DNA from: Jiangella gansuensis DSM 44835
Lineage (GTDB): Bacteria > Actinomycetota > Actinomycetes > Jiangellales > Jiangellaceae
Direction of reading: 5' to 3'
NCBI RefSeq assembly: GCF_000515395.1
Contig: NZ_KI911782.1
Location: 3,098,606 to 3,162,605, forward strand
DNA length: 64,000 nucleotides
Each line of letters starts with the position of its first letter. Position 1 is the stretch's first letter. The translations under genes and the position numbers were made by a program. Below the pieces are notes generated by a model that made no database searches, was not told where the DNA came from, and saw only the letters and a program-made list of their open reading frames with translations. Of the stretch, positions 17,019 to 25,975 are shown piece after piece.

Positions 17019-17996
17019 CTAGCGCGGCACGGCGACGGTGGACAGGACGGTGTCGAGGACGGAGTCGGCCGCCACACCCTCCATCTCCGCCTCCGGGCGC
17101 AGCGTCAGCCGGTGCCGCAGGGTCGGGCGGGCCAGCGCCTTGACGTCGTCGGGAGTGACGAAGTCGCGCCCGGACAGCCAGGCCCACGCCCGCGCGGTCT
17201 TGAGCAGCGCCGTCGCGCCACGCGGGGAGACACCCAGCTGCACCGACGGCGACGTGCGGGTGGCCCGGCAGATGTCGACGATGTACGCGAGGACGTCCGG
17301 CTCGACCCGCACGGCCGCGACCGCATCGCGCGCCGCCACCAGGTCGGCCGGGCCGGCGACGGTGCGCACACCGGCGGCGTCCAGGTCGCGCGGGTCGAAA
17401 CCCTCGGCGTGCCGGCGCAGCACCGCGACCTCGTCGTCCCGCTCCGGGACGGAGACGGTGAGCTTCAGCAGGAACCGGTCGAGCTGGGCCTCCGGCAGCG
17501 GATACGTGCCCTCGTACTCGATCGGGTTCTGGGTGGCCGCCACGAGGAACGGATCCGGCAGCGGACGGGGTTCACCGTCGACGGACACCTGGCGCTCCTC
17601 CATCGCCTCCAGCAGCGCCGCCTGGGTCTTCGGCGGAGTGCGGTTGATCTCGTCGGCGAGCAGCAGGTTGGTGAACACCGGGCCGGCTGAGAACGAGAAC
17701 TCCGCGGTCCGCGCGTCGTAGACGAGCGAGCCGGTGATGTCGCCGGGCATCAGATCCGGGGTGAACTGGACCCGCTTCGTCTCGACCTCGAGGGCGGCCG
17801 CGAGGGCACGGACGAGGAGGGTCTTGGCGACCCCGGGCACCCCTTCGAGCAGGACGTGGCCGCGGCAGAGCAACGCGATGACCAGGCCGGTGACGGCGGG
17901 GTCCTGCCCGACGACCGCCTTCGCGACCTCCTGCCGGACGCTGGTCAGGGCTTCGCGGGCCGGTTCGGCCGGTGCGGTGATGGACGCGTCGGTCAC
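17019..17996 (-). CDS. MoxR-family AAA+ ATPase
   Basis: The 325-residue protein has Walker A GVPGVAKT (about 52-59), Walker [25 protein letters not shown], sensor 1 [22 protein letters not shown] and the sensor 2 [18 protein letters not shown], all typical of MoxR ATPases. These cytosolic enzymes are chaperones for VWA/DUF58 partners, here the next gene. The frame is open far upstream, but the real start is GTG 17996: it overlaps the upstream DUF4350 stop (GTGA) and starts a normal-length protein. The order DUF4129, DUF4350, MoxR, DUF58 with 4-bp overlaps shows co-translation. The biological role in actinobacteria is unclear, probably envelope maintenance. Confidence 0.92.
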   Translation of the reverse strand: MTDASITAPAEPAREALTSVRQEVAKAVVGQDPAVTGLVIALLCRGHVLLEGVPGVAKTLLVRALAAALEVETKRVQFTPDLMPGDITGSLVYDARTAEFSFSAGPVFTNLLLADEINRTPPKTQAALLEAMEERQVSVDGEPRPLPDPFLVAATQNPIEYEGTYPLPEAQLDRFLLKLTVSVPERDDEVAVLRRHAEGFDPRDLDAAGVRTVAGPADLVAARDAVAAVRVEPDVLAYIVDICRATRTSPSVQLGVSPRGATALLKTARAWAWLSGRDFVTPDDVKALARPTLRHRLTLRPEAEMEGVAADSVLDTVLSTVAVPR

Positions 17997-19279
17997 GGTG
18001 AACGGGGATCCCTTCTCGTGGACGTCGCGGGGCCGGCGAAACCGGCCCGCTCGAGGGCGTCGAGGTCGTCGGCCAGGCGGACCAGGCCGGCGTCGTCGGC
18101 CGGAGCCGGTCCGGCCAGCAGGGCGGTGATGTCGTCCGCGGACCGGCCGGTGCGTTCGGCGAGTACCGCGGCCAGCGCGGCGACGTCGCCGGAAGCCGTG
18201 CCGCCGGGGGCCGTGCCGCTGGGGGCCGTGCCGCCGGAGCCGGAGCTGGTACCGGTGCCGCCTGCGGTGGCGCGCAGCCGCCGGATCGCCGCCGCCCGGA
18301 GCAGCGCCGCGGCGTGTTCCCGCGACCGCCCGCGCCGGTAGAGCCGGGCCCGTCCCTCGGTGGTCTCGCTGGCCCGGACGACGACGGGCAGCGGCTCCGG
18401 CACCAGCCGGCCCAGCCGCCGGGCCCGCCACAGCGCGGCCAGCGCCACGGCGACCGCGAGCTGCCAGGCGGCGGCCGTGACCCACCCGGGCAACTGGTCG
18501 GTGAACGGCGCACTGGACTCGTCGGAGGTCTCGGGCACCGGCCGGTACCAGACCAGGTGGTCGTCCGCGCCGAGCAGGCCCATCGCGAGCGCCGCGTTGC
18601 CGTCCTGGTCGAGGTGCTCGTTGGTGAGTGGGTCGGCGGAGCCGAGCAGGACCGCCTCGCTGCCACCGGCGGTGGCCGTCACCACGAGCGTCGGGTCGCC
18701 GTCGACGGGGTAGCAGCGTGCGCCGCCGGTGCGGCTGACGTCGCCGGTGTACCCGGTGTCGCCGAGCCGGGCCGATCCGGCCCGGTCCGCGGCCGGCAGG
18801 TCGCAGCCGGGGTCCGTCTCCGCGGCCCCGGCCACGGTGGTTGGCGAGAGCCCCGGCGCGAAGTCGGTGAGGCTGGACCGGGCGGCCACCAGCACCAGCC
18901 GGGCGCCGGTGTCGACCACGCGGTCCACCTGCTCCGGTGTCAGGAGGTCGGGGACGGTGACGAGCAGGGTGTCGTCCGGTCCGGCGAGGCCGACGGCGTC
19001 GGTAGCGGTGCGGACCGGGCTGATGCGGACGCCCTGGTCCTCGAGCAGCTGGGCCAGCGCCCGGGCGCCGCTGGCGTCGACGCCGTCCGGGTCGAGGAAA
19101 CCGCGGCTGGCGCGGCTCTGCACGATGCCGAGCACGATGGCCGTGCTCAGCAGCAGCGCGATGACGGCGAGCGGGCGCCGCCACCGGCGCCAGTGTTCCG
19201 AGCGGGTCGGGTCGAGCGGCCGCGACTCGGCCGGCTGCGTTGCGGCGTCCGGGCGGGGCGCCGTCGTCGTCGCCGTCAC
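17993..19279 (-). CDS. DUF4350 domain-containing membrane protein
   Basis: This 428-residue protein has a transmembrane helix at about 35-55 (RRPLAVIALLLSTAIVLGIV). It continues with a DUF4350-like extracytoplasmic domain (SGARALAQLLEDQGVRISPVRTATDAV and LLVTVPDLLTPEQVDRVVDTGARLVLV), a second membrane helix near 265-285 (GWVTAAAWQLAVAVALAALW), and a cytoplasmic Arg-rich tail. The tail contains a short Gly/Thr/Ala repeat with GTAP-type units near residue 355. The domain is related to GATase-like folds, and the residues needed for catalysis are not evident. It overlaps the DUF4129 and MoxR genes by GTGA at both ends. Its role is unknown, presumably a membrane partner of the MoxR-DUF58 pair. Confidence 0.85.
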   Translation of the reverse strand: MTATTTAPRPDAATQPAESRPLDPTRSEHWRRWRRPLAVIALLLSTAIVLGIVQSRASRGFLDPDGVDASGARALAQLLEDQGVRISPVRTATDAVGLAGPDDTLLVTVPDLLTPEQVDRVVDTGARLVLVAARSSLTDFAPGLSPTTVAGAAETDPGCDLPAADRAGSARLGDTGYTGDVSRTGGARCYPVDGDPTLVVTATAGGSEAVLLGSADPLTNEHLDQDGNAALAMGLLGADDHLVWYRPVPETSDESSAPFTDQLPGWVTAAAWQLAVAVALAALWRARRLGRLVPEPLPVVVRASETTEGRARLYRRGRSREHAAALLRAAAIRRLRATAGGTGTSSGSGGTAPSGTAPGGTASGDVAALAAVLAERTGRSADDITALLAGPAPADDAGLVRLADDLDALERAGFAGPATSTRRDPRSP

Positions 19280-19929
19280 GACGGCACCGCCAGGGTCGGC
19301 CCGGTGGGCGCCCCGGTCGTCGGCCGGGCGGCGGCCACGGCGTCGTCCAGCGACCGCAGCGCGGCGTCGTCGGCGGCCACCGCGTCGGCGCCGCCGTAGC
19401 GGACCGCGTCGAACAGTGAGGCGCCGCGGCGCATCGGCTCGGCGACTCCGGCCAGTGCCGCGCCGGTCTCGCGGGCGGCTTCGTCGGCGGTGCGGCCGGA
19501 ACGGGTGTCGAGGACGCCGCGTTCCTCCAGCGCGGAGACGACGGCGCGATACCGCTCGACGACCGCGGTGTTCCAGTCGGAACGGGCCGCGGCAGCATCG
19601 GCGGAGGCGCGATGCTCGGCGGCCGTGCGGCGGCGATCGGGCAGGACCGGGCCCAGCCGGCGAGCCGACCGCCGTGCCAGCGGACCGGTGCGCAGCACGA
19701 TGACCACCGCCAGCATCACCACGACCGCCACGATGGCGGCGACCGCCAGCCGGCTGGAGAACGCTCCCGTGGCGGCCTCGAGAAGCCGTTCGATCTGCTC
19801 CACGAACCAGCGCAGTACCCGGGAGAGCAGCGGCTCGTCGCGGTCGTACGAGGGCTTGGACAGTTCGTCGCGGGCGAGGTCACGGGCCTCGTCGCGACCC
19901 AGGTCGACCGGAACCGACGCCTTGATCAC
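19276..19929 (-). CDS. DUF4129 domain-containing membrane protein
   Basis: The protein has 217 residues. After a short charged N-terminus (ARDLARDELSKPSY) come LSRVLRWFVEQIERLL and one transmembrane helix (about 63-84), then the C-terminal DUF4129 part with DWNTAVVERYRAVVSALEERGVLDTRSGRTADE. In other proteins this domain is found at the C-terminus of transglutaminase-like membrane proteins; here it stands alone, as is common in actinobacteria. Start GTG 19929 overlaps the upstream stop (GTGA), and the end overlaps the DUF4350 start. It is part of the MoxR operon. Confidence 0.85.
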   Translation of the reverse strand: MIKASVPVDLGRDEARDLARDELSKPSYDRDEPLLSRVLRWFVEQIERLLEAATGAFSSRLAVAAIVAVVVMLAVVIVLRTGPLARRSARRLGPVLPDRRRTAAEHRASADAAAARSDWNTAVVERYRAVVSALEERGVLDTRSGRTADEAARETGAALAGVAEPMRRGASLFDAVRYGGADAVAADDAALRSLDDAVAAARPTTGAPTGPTLAVPS

Positions 19930-21299
19930 GGCGATGGCGGCGCCGTCGGTCCGCCACCACGGCCGGGCAGCTCGACGCCGGCCGCCTGGGCCAGCTCGAT
20001 GTCGAGGCCCTCACGACGGATGCGCCGGTCGATGTACAGCAGCGCGGTGGCCGCCGCCGAGAACGGCGCGGTGATGGTGGCCGCGATCATGCCGGCGAGG
20101 GTGTTGAGCACGAACCAGCTGGTGGTGTCGTCGGGACCGTCGCCGAGCACGCCCGGGAGGCCGAACGGCACCGCCACCACCTGGTTGATCAGCCAGACCA
20201 CGATGGTGATCAGCAGCAGGATGCCGAACACCCGCCACCACGACGTGCGCACCAGCGCGGCGGACCGGCGCAGCGACTCACGCACCCCGATGGGCCGCGG
20301 CCCACCGTTGCCGGCCGCCGACGTCTCGAGCATCAACGCCGGCATGGACAGCGCGAACCGCACGTACAACCACACCGTCAGCGGGATGGCCGCGAGCCCG
20401 GCCAGCACGGCGAGGATGGCCGCCGGCGCGCCACCGACCGCGGCCAGCGCGATCGCGAGCACGATGACCAGGATGGTGGGGCTGAGCCAGATCAACGTGT
20501 AGAGCAGTGTCAGGCCCAGCAGCCGCAGCAGGCGGCCCTTCGACGCGTTCCAGGCCTGCCCGATGCTCAACTGCTGCCCCAGCACCGCCCGCCCCACCAC
20601 GACCGTCAGCACACCGGTCAGGAAGACCGTCGCGACCAGCGTGACGAGCAGACTCGCCACGGTGAGCGGGATACCGCGAGCCAGGGTGTCCAGAGCCTCG
20701 GACTCGTCGGTGATGCCGAGGTCGGGTTCGGTGATCTGGTCGCCGAACGCCCAGGCCAGGGTGGCCGCGGAGAGGATCTGGGTGGCCGCCGCGACCAGCG
20801 CGGACAGGCCCAGCATGGCGCCGAGGTTGCGGCGGATGGTGGTGACGGCGCCGTCGAGGATCTCGCCGACACCGAGCGGGCGCAGCGGGATGACGCCCGG
20901 CTTGGCATCGGGGATCCGCCAGCTGGGCGTGCCGCCTGCGGGCTGCTGCCACCCGCCGGGCGACTGCCAGCCGCCGGGACCACCCGTACCGCCTGGTGCG
21001 CCCGTACCGCCTGGTGCATTCGGGCCCGCACCGCCTGGTGCGCCGGCGGGACTCTGGCCGCCCGGGTCCTGCCCGTCCGGCTGCTGCGGGCCGCCGGCTT
21101 GCCAACCGCCGGCCTGCCAACCGCCCGCCTGCCAGCCGCCGGACTGCCAGCCGTCAGCCGGTGAACCGCCCGGCTGCTGCGGTGACCAGCCCGGGTAGGG
21201 CGGGGCCGGCGGCGGTCCGGCCGCGGTGTGGTCGTCCGGCTGGTCGTCGCCGGCAGGGCGCTCGTCCGGCGGGGGCGGCGACCCTGCGTTCCCGGACAT
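19926..21299 (-). CDS. Membrane protein with GPDPase-type membrane domain and repetitive N-terminus
   Basis: The 457-residue protein has a disordered N-terminal region of about 130 residues, rich in Gly, Pro and Gln, with tandem GGWQAGG units and APGGTG-type units. The RPLGVGEILDGAVTTIRRNL segment introduces about six transmembrane helices. The membrane half resembles the glycerophosphoryl diester phosphodiesterase membrane domain family (no catalytic part is present). The gene is commonly found next to mtrA in actinomycetes. ATG 21299 has a GGAGAGGAC ribosome site; the frame is open upstream but without conserved sequence. It is the first gene of the MoxR operon and divergent from mtrA. Function unknown. 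Confidence 0.8.
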   Translation of the reverse strand: MSGNAGSPPPPDERPAGDDQPDDHTAAGPPPAPPYPGWSPQQPGGSPADGWQSGGWQAGGWQAGGWQAGGPQQPDGQDPGGQSPAGAPGGAGPNAPGGTGAPGGTGGPGGWQSPGGWQQPAGGTPSWRIPDAKPGVIPLRPLGVGEILDGAVTTIRRNLGAMLGLSALVAAATQILSAATLAWAFGDQITEPDLGITDESEALDTLARGIPLTVASLLVTLVATVFLTGVLTVVVGRAVLGQQLSIGQAWNASKGRLLRLLGLTLLYTLIWLSPTILVIVLAIALAAVGGAPAAILAVLAGLAAIPLTVWLYVRFALSMPALMLETSAAGNGGPRPIGVRESLRRSAALVRTSWWRVFGILLLITIVVWLINQVVAVPFGLPGVLGDGPDDTTSWFVLNTLAGMIAATITAPFSAAATALLYIDRRIRREGLDIELAQAAGVELPGRGGGPTAPPSP

Positions 21300-21660
21300 C
21301 GGTCCTCTCCTTCGCGTGCACGTCGGGCGGCTGCTTCGGCCGTCGGCGCGGTCCCGTGCTGACTCGTCGCACGAGCGTCGGCGACGCCGGTGCACCGGTC
21401 GATCGGTGGTCACGACGCCTGCGCTGTTCGCACAGGCACGAACATCCTGTCACGTCCCCCCGACGGTGTTCGGACCAGGCGACCGGCGCGTCCGTTGATC
21501 ATCGGCGATCCGGTACGCCCGAGGACTACTCCCGCTCCACCATGCCCACATCCCTGGTGGAGCGGGAACAGCCATGGTGGACGTGATCATTTGGGGGCAC
21601 GACAGGCGGGTCACAGGCGGTTTTTCGACGTTCGGGCCACATCGGTGTCACGATATGGAC
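21300..21660. other. Divergent intergenic region upstream of mtrA with partial palindromes
   Basis: The 361-bp gap holds no gene. TTGATCATCGGCGATC at 21496-21511 matches one arm of the type D palindrome. A hairpin CCCGCTCCAC/GTGGAGCGGG (21540-21549 and 21557-21566) joins a right half of a type B element (to about 21593, ending GTGATCATTT). A CACGAT -10 candidate at 21649-21654 lies 6 nt before ATG 21661. Confidence 0.55.
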
Positions 21661-22338
21661 ATGAAAGGACGTGTGCTCATCGTCGACGACGACACCGCGT
21701 TGGCCGAGATGCTCGGAATCGTCCTGCGCGGGGAGGGCTACGAGCACGCGATCATCACTCGTGGTGACGACGTGCTGCCAGCGTTCCGGGAGTTCAAGCC
21801 CGACCTCGTGTTGCTCGATCTGATGCTCCCCGGCCGCGACGGCATCGACGTGTGCAAGGAGATCCGCGCCGAGTCAGGCGTGCCCATTGTCATGCTCACC
21901 GCCAAGAGTGACACCGTCGACATCGTCGTCGGTCTGGAATCCGGCGCCGACGACTACGTCGTCAAGCCGTTCAAGCCCAAGGAACTGGTCGCCCGGGTGC
22001 GGGCCAGGCTGCGCCGCACCGACGACCCGAAGCCCGAGACCCTGCAGGTCGGCGACGTCCTCATCGACGTGGCCGGGCACTCGGTCAAGCGTGACGGCAC
22101 CCCCATCTCGCTGACGCCTCTGGAGTTCGATCTGCTGGCGTGCCTGGCGCGCAGGCCGTGGCAGGTGTTCACCCGTGAGGAGTTGCTCGAGAAGGTGTGG
22201 GGCTACCGCCACGCCACCGACACCCGGCTGGTGAACGTGCACGTGCAGCGCCTGCGCTCCAAGATCGAGCACGACCCGGAGCGTCCCGAGATCGTCGTGA
22301 CCGTTCGTGGTGTGGGGTACAAGGCCGGCCCTGGGTGA
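21661..22338 (+). CDS. mtrA: DNA-binding response regulator MtrA
   Basis: The 225-residue OmpR/PhoB-type regulator links the cell-envelope state to division and DNA replication in actinobacteria. The receiver has the acidic trio DDD (9-11), phospho-acceptor Asp53 in LLDLMLPG, the MLTAKSDTVD strand and KPFKPKEL with the switch Lys. The winged helix has LTPLEFDLLACLARRPWQVFTREELLEKVWGY split around its turn and TRLVNVHVQRLRSK. These segments closely match MtrA as I know it. ATG 21655 is an in-frame alternative, but 21661 gives the standard MKGRVL start and a CACGAT -10 box 6 nt upstream. mtrB and lpqB follow on the same strand. Confidence 0.95.
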   Translation: MKGRVLIVDDDTALAEMLGIVLRGEGYEHAIITRGDDVLPAFREFKPDLVLLDLMLPGRDGIDVCKEIRAESGVPIVMLTAKSDTVDIVVGLESGADDYVVKPFKPKELVARVRARLRRTDDPKPETLQVGDVLIDVAGHSVKRDGTPISLTPLEFDLLACLARRPWQVFTREELLEKVWGYRHATDTRLVNVHVQRLRSKIEHDPERPEIVVTVRGVGYKAGPG

Positions 22339-22342
22339 TCCG

Positions 22343-24151
22343 GTGACCCGCCCGGTGCGTGACGGCGCCGCGGCACCCGCCGGTGCCGACGTCCTCACCC
22401 GGCTGCTGCCGCGCCTGGCGCAGTGGTCGATGCGGCCGTGGCAACTGGTGCGCGGAGCGTGGCGGCGCTCCATCCAGCTACGCGTCATCACCGCGACACT
22501 GACGTTGTCGGTGGTCGTGGTGTCCCTGCTGGGCATCACCCTGTCCAGGCAGATCACCGACGGCCTGCTGCGGGCCCAGGCCGAGGCGGCCGTGGCCGAC
22601 GCCTCGGCGGGCATCGACAGCGCCCAGCGCAGCCTGGACGCCGCCGCCGACCAGACCCCGGCGGAGTTGCGGCAGACCCTCGTGCAGATCGCCGAGACGC
22701 TGGCCGCCGGCGGCAGCACGTCCGCGGCCACCGAACCGTTGTACGAGATCGTCCTGCTCGGCTCGGAAGGCGCACCCACCTACCGTTCCCGGGCCGCCCG
22801 AGACAGCGTCCCGGCGGCGCTGCGCGAGCGCGTCAGCGACGAGCCGCGGGTCTTCCGCACCTACACGGCCATCGACTACGTCGACGGGCGCAGCGTGCCC
22901 GGCCTCGCGGTGGGCGGCCAGATCACCGACCCGACCGGTGAGGATTACGAGCTCTACTACCTGTTCCCCCTCACCGAGCAGCAGCAGACCATCGACCTGG
23001 TTCTCACCGCGCTCGCGACGGCCGGCGTGCTGTTGGTGCTGCTGCTGGGTGCGCTCGCCTGGCTGGTGGCGCGGCAAGTGGTGACGCCGGTACGGCTGGC
23101 CGCCCGGATCGCCGAACGGTTCTCCGCCGGGCGGCTGTCGGAACGGATGGCGGTACGCGGCCGCGACGACCTCGCCCGGCTGGCCATGAGCTTCAACCAG
23201 ATGGCCGCCAGCCTGCAGCACCAGATCGGCCAGCTGGAGGAGTTGTCGCGGATGCAGCAGCAGTTCGTCTCCGACGTCTCGCACGAACTGCGTACCCCGC
23301 TGACCACGGTACGGATGGCCGCCGATGTGCTGTACGAGTCCCGCGACGAGTTCGACCCCGTCGTCGAACGCTCCGTCGAGCTCTTGCAGGCTCAGCTGGA
23401 CCGGTTCGAGGCGCTGCTCACCGACCTGCTGGAGATCAGCCGCTTCGACGCCGGCGCCGCGGCGCTCAACGCCGAGCGTGGCGACCTGCGCGACATCGTG
23501 CACAAGGTCGTCGACGCCGCGACCCCGCTGGCCGTACAGAAGGGCAGTGACCTCGTGGTCGACGTGCCGACCGAGCCGGTCATGGCCGAAGCCGACTCCC
23601 GGCGCATCGAACGCATCGTGCGCAACCTGGTGGTCAACGCCGTCGAACACGGCGAAGGCCGGGAAGTGCGCATCCGGGTCGCCGCCGACGACCACGCCGT
23701 CGCCGTGGCCGTCCGCGACCACGGCGTCGGACTGAAGCCGGGGGAGTCGTCCCTGGTGTTCCACCGGTTCTGGCGTGCCGACCCGGCCCGCGCCCGCACC
23801 ACCGGCGGCACCGGCCTCGGCCTGTCCATCGCGCTCGAGGACGCACGGCTGCACGGAGGCTGGCTCCAGGCGTGGGGTGAGCCGGGCGAGGGCTCGCAGT
23901 TCCGCCTGACGCTGCCGCGGGTGGCCGGCGACGACCTCCGCTCGTCGCCGCTGGCGCTGGTGCCCGACGACGTCGGCGACGACGCCGTCGACGCGCCCGG
24001 TGTCGGCGGGCCGTACCGGCGGCTCGGCGGCCGCGTGACTCCCTCCGACCCGGGCGAACCCCCGGTGCCGGGCCCGGCACGCGGTGAGCCGGCGCCGTCG
24101 TCAGCAGGCCAGGACACGGAACCCTCGGAGGAGGTGCCGCGGCATGCGTAG
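22343..24151 (+). CDS. mtrB: Sensor histidine kinase MtrB
   Basis: The 602-residue membrane kinase is the partner of MtrA. It has two transmembrane helices (about 48-72 and 225-250) enclosing an extracytoplasmic sensor region, a HAMP domain (about 250-305), the phospho-acceptor box FVSDVSHELRTPLTT, and a catalytic domain with N box (RIVRNLVVNAVEHGEG), DHGVG and GGTGLGLSIALED. A Pro-rich tail follows. GTG 22343 lies 4 nt after the mtrA stop; the frame is open a little upstream, inside mtrA. The 3' end overlaps lpqB by 8 bp, so the three genes are one operon. The kinase likely senses division or the peptidoglycan state, as known for MtrB. Confidence 0.94.
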   Translation: MTRPVRDGAAAPAGADVLTRLLPRLAQWSMRPWQLVRGAWRRSIQLRVITATLTLSVVVVSLLGITLSRQITDGLLRAQAEAAVADASAGIDSAQRSLDAAADQTPAELRQTLVQIAETLAAGGSTSAATEPLYEIVLLGSEGAPTYRSRAARDSVPAALRERVSDEPRVFRTYTAIDYVDGRSVPGLAVGGQITDPTGEDYELYYLFPLTEQQQTIDLVLTALATAGVLLVLLLGALAWLVARQVVTPVRLAARIAERFSAGRLSERMAVRGRDDLARLAMSFNQMAASLQHQIGQLEELSRMQQQFVSDVSHELRTPLTTVRMAADVLYESRDEFDPVVERSVELLQAQLDRFEALLTDLLEISRFDAGAAALNAERGDLRDIVHKVVDAATPLAVQKGSDLVVDVPTEPVMAEADSRRIERIVRNLVVNAVEHGEGREVRIRVAADDHAVAVAVRDHGVGLKPGESSLVFHRFWRADPARARTTGGTGLGLSIALEDARLHGGWLQAWGEPGEGSQFRLTLPRVAGDDLRSSPLALVPDDVGDDAVDAPGVGGPYRRLGGRVTPSDPGEPPVPGPARGEPAPSSAGQDTEPSEEVPRHA

Positions 24152-25862
24152 CGGTATCGGCCTGGCCACGGTGCTGCTCGCCGCCGCCGTCGTAGCCGGG
24201 TGCAGCGAGATCCCGACCTCCGGGCCCGTCATCGGCGGCGAGTCGGTCGAGCCGCCGTCGGAGGAGCAACGGTTCATCCAGGTCGAGGCGCCGCCGCCAG
24301 CACCAGGCGCCAACCCGCTCGGCATCGTGAACGGCTTCATCGAGGCGATGGCGTCGTACGAGCCCGGTTACGAGACGGCCCGGGAGTTCCTGACCGACGA
24401 GGCCGCCGCGGCCTGGAACCCGGCCGAGGGCGTCACCGTGTACATGGGCGCCACCCCCACGTTCGAGACCATCGCCGAGGACCGCGTCGACGTGCAGATG
24501 TCGGTCGCCGCGACAGTAGGAGCGGACGGCACGTACCGCGCTGCGGAGCCGGGCACGGTGCGCCGGCTGAACCTGCAGCTGGTGCAGGAAGGCGGCGAGT
24601 GGCGGATCGCCAACCCCGAGCCCGGCATCGTCATCGCCGTGTTCAGCTTCGAACGCGAGTACGAGGCGCGCAACGTGTATTTCTTCGACCCCAGCTTCGA
24701 GGTGCTCGTGCCCGACCCGGTGTACATCCCGCGAACGGCCAGCGCGGCGACACTCCTGGCGCGCAAGGTGCTGTCCGGGCCCACGGACTGGCTGGCCCCG
24801 GCGGTACGCACCGCGTTCCCGGACGGCACGGAGCTGGAGGTGAACGCCGTCCCGGTCGAGGGTGGCGTGGCCACGGTCGAGCTCGGTCCGGCCGCCGCGG
24901 TGGCCGACCCGGAGATGCGCGAGTTGATGGCCGCCCAGCTGACGTGGACGCTGGGAATGCTGCCCGACGTCGAGCGGGTGGCCGTGACCTCCGGGCGGGC
25001 TCCGCTGTTCCAGGGCGAGGCGCTGTCGCCACGCGACCCCAGCATGAGCCAGTACGACCCCGCAGTCCTCGGGCCGGACACCCCCGCCTACGCGGTCGGG
25101 GAGGCCGGCGTGGTCTCGCTGGGCGGTGAGGAACCGACGCCGGTGCCAGGGCCTCTGGGCTCCATGACGAACGTGCGTGAGGTCGCCGTGAACATCGGGG
25201 GCAACCGCGGCGCCGTCATCACCGGCGACGGACACCTGCTGCAGGTGGCCACCTTCGGCGACGGCGAGGTCCTGCAGACAGTGCTGGAGGGAGTCGATCT
25301 CACGTCACCGGCCTGGGACCGCACCGGCCTGCTCTGGGCGGTCGACCACGGCGTCGAAGGTCCCGGGCTGGTCGCGGCGCGCGCCGACGGGAACCCGGTG
25401 CAGATCGCGGTACCGGCACTGGCCGGCCGCGACGTGGAACGGCTCGCGGTGTCGCCCGACGGTGTCCGCATCGCGATGATCGTGGACGGCCGCGCCTACG
25501 TCGGCGACATCATCCGTGACGCCGACAGCCGCGGCGCCGTCAAGATCGAGGGGCTGCTCGCCATCGGCCCGGCCGGCGAGGCCGTCGACGTCGCCTGGAC
25601 CACGTCGAGCGGGGCATGGAGCACGTCGGACAGCGTCATCGTGCTGTCCGGTACGGAGCAGGGCGTCCTCCCGCGCACTGTCGGGCTGTCCGGCCAGGTG
25701 ACTACACCGCGCGGTGTCCCCGTCGACGACGCGGTCCGGGTCACCGCCGCGCCCGGGCTGCCGGCCGTGCTCGAGACCGCCGACGGCGTCCTGTTCGTCC
25801 AGCGCGCCGGGAACAGCTGGAGCGAGATCGGCGCCGGCCGCGCCCCGGCCTACCCCGGCTGA
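24144..25862 (+). CDS. lpqB: Lipoprotein LpqB
   Basis: The 572-residue lipoprotein binds MtrB's extracytoplasmic domain in mycobacteria and modulates the system. A signal peptide ends in a lipobox VVAGC with Cys20. The GerMN-type sporulation/spore-germination domain covers about 200-300 (ASAATLLARKVLSGPTDWL, VATVELGPAAAV). The C-terminal 250 residues form a beta-propeller-like LpqB domain (AVNIGGNRGAVITGDGHLLQ, RLAVSPDGVRIAMIV). ATG 24144 is preceded by GGAGGAGG at 24126 onwards and overlaps the mtrB end by 8 bp. The reading frame extends upstream only as an overlap with mtrB. Confidence 0.93.
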   Translation: MRSGIGLATVLLAAAVVAGCSEIPTSGPVIGGESVEPPSEEQRFIQVEAPPPAPGANPLGIVNGFIEAMASYEPGYETAREFLTDEAAAAWNPAEGVTVYMGATPTFETIAEDRVDVQMSVAATVGADGTYRAAEPGTVRRLNLQLVQEGGEWRIANPEPGIVIAVFSFEREYEARNVYFFDPSFEVLVPDPVYIPRTASAATLLARKVLSGPTDWLAPAVRTAFPDGTELEVNAVPVEGGVATVELGPAAAVADPEMRELMAAQLTWTLGMLPDVERVAVTSGRAPLFQGEALSPRDPSMSQYDPAVLGPDTPAYAVGEAGVVSLGGEEPTPVPGPLGSMTNVREVAVNIGGNRGAVITGDGHLLQVATFGDGEVLQTVLEGVDLTSPAWDRTGLLWAVDHGVEGPGLVAARADGNPVQIAVPALAGRDVERLAVSPDGVRIAMIVDGRAYVGDIIRDADSRGAVKIEGLLAIGPAGEAVDVAWTTSSGAWSTSDSVIVLSGTEQGVLPRTVGLSGQVTTPRGVPVDDAVRVTAAPGLPAVLETADGVLFVQRAGNSWSEIGAGRAPAYPG

Positions 25863-25868
25863 CCCGTC

Positions 25869-25920
25869 CGGAAATGATCACGTTCGGCATGGGTGTGCCC
25901 GCTCCACCAGGCATGCTTGC
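25869..25920. repeat. Left half of a type B palindromic element
   Basis: GGAAATGATCACGTTCGGC, then ATGGGTGTGCCCGCTCCACC and AGGCATGC, matches the left half of the type B elements at 40015 and 51536. No right half follows. It lies after lpqB. Confidence 0.7.
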
Positions 25921-25975
25921 CGCGCCCGGCGAGTAGACGCCTGGAGGCGGCCCGGCGCTGTCGGCGGCCCGGCGC

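Noticed and set aside
17997-19598. N-terminal extension fused to MoxR
   Set aside because: The upstream part of that long frame is an out-of-frame shadow of the DUF4350 gene; the GTGA overlap at 17996 marks the true start.
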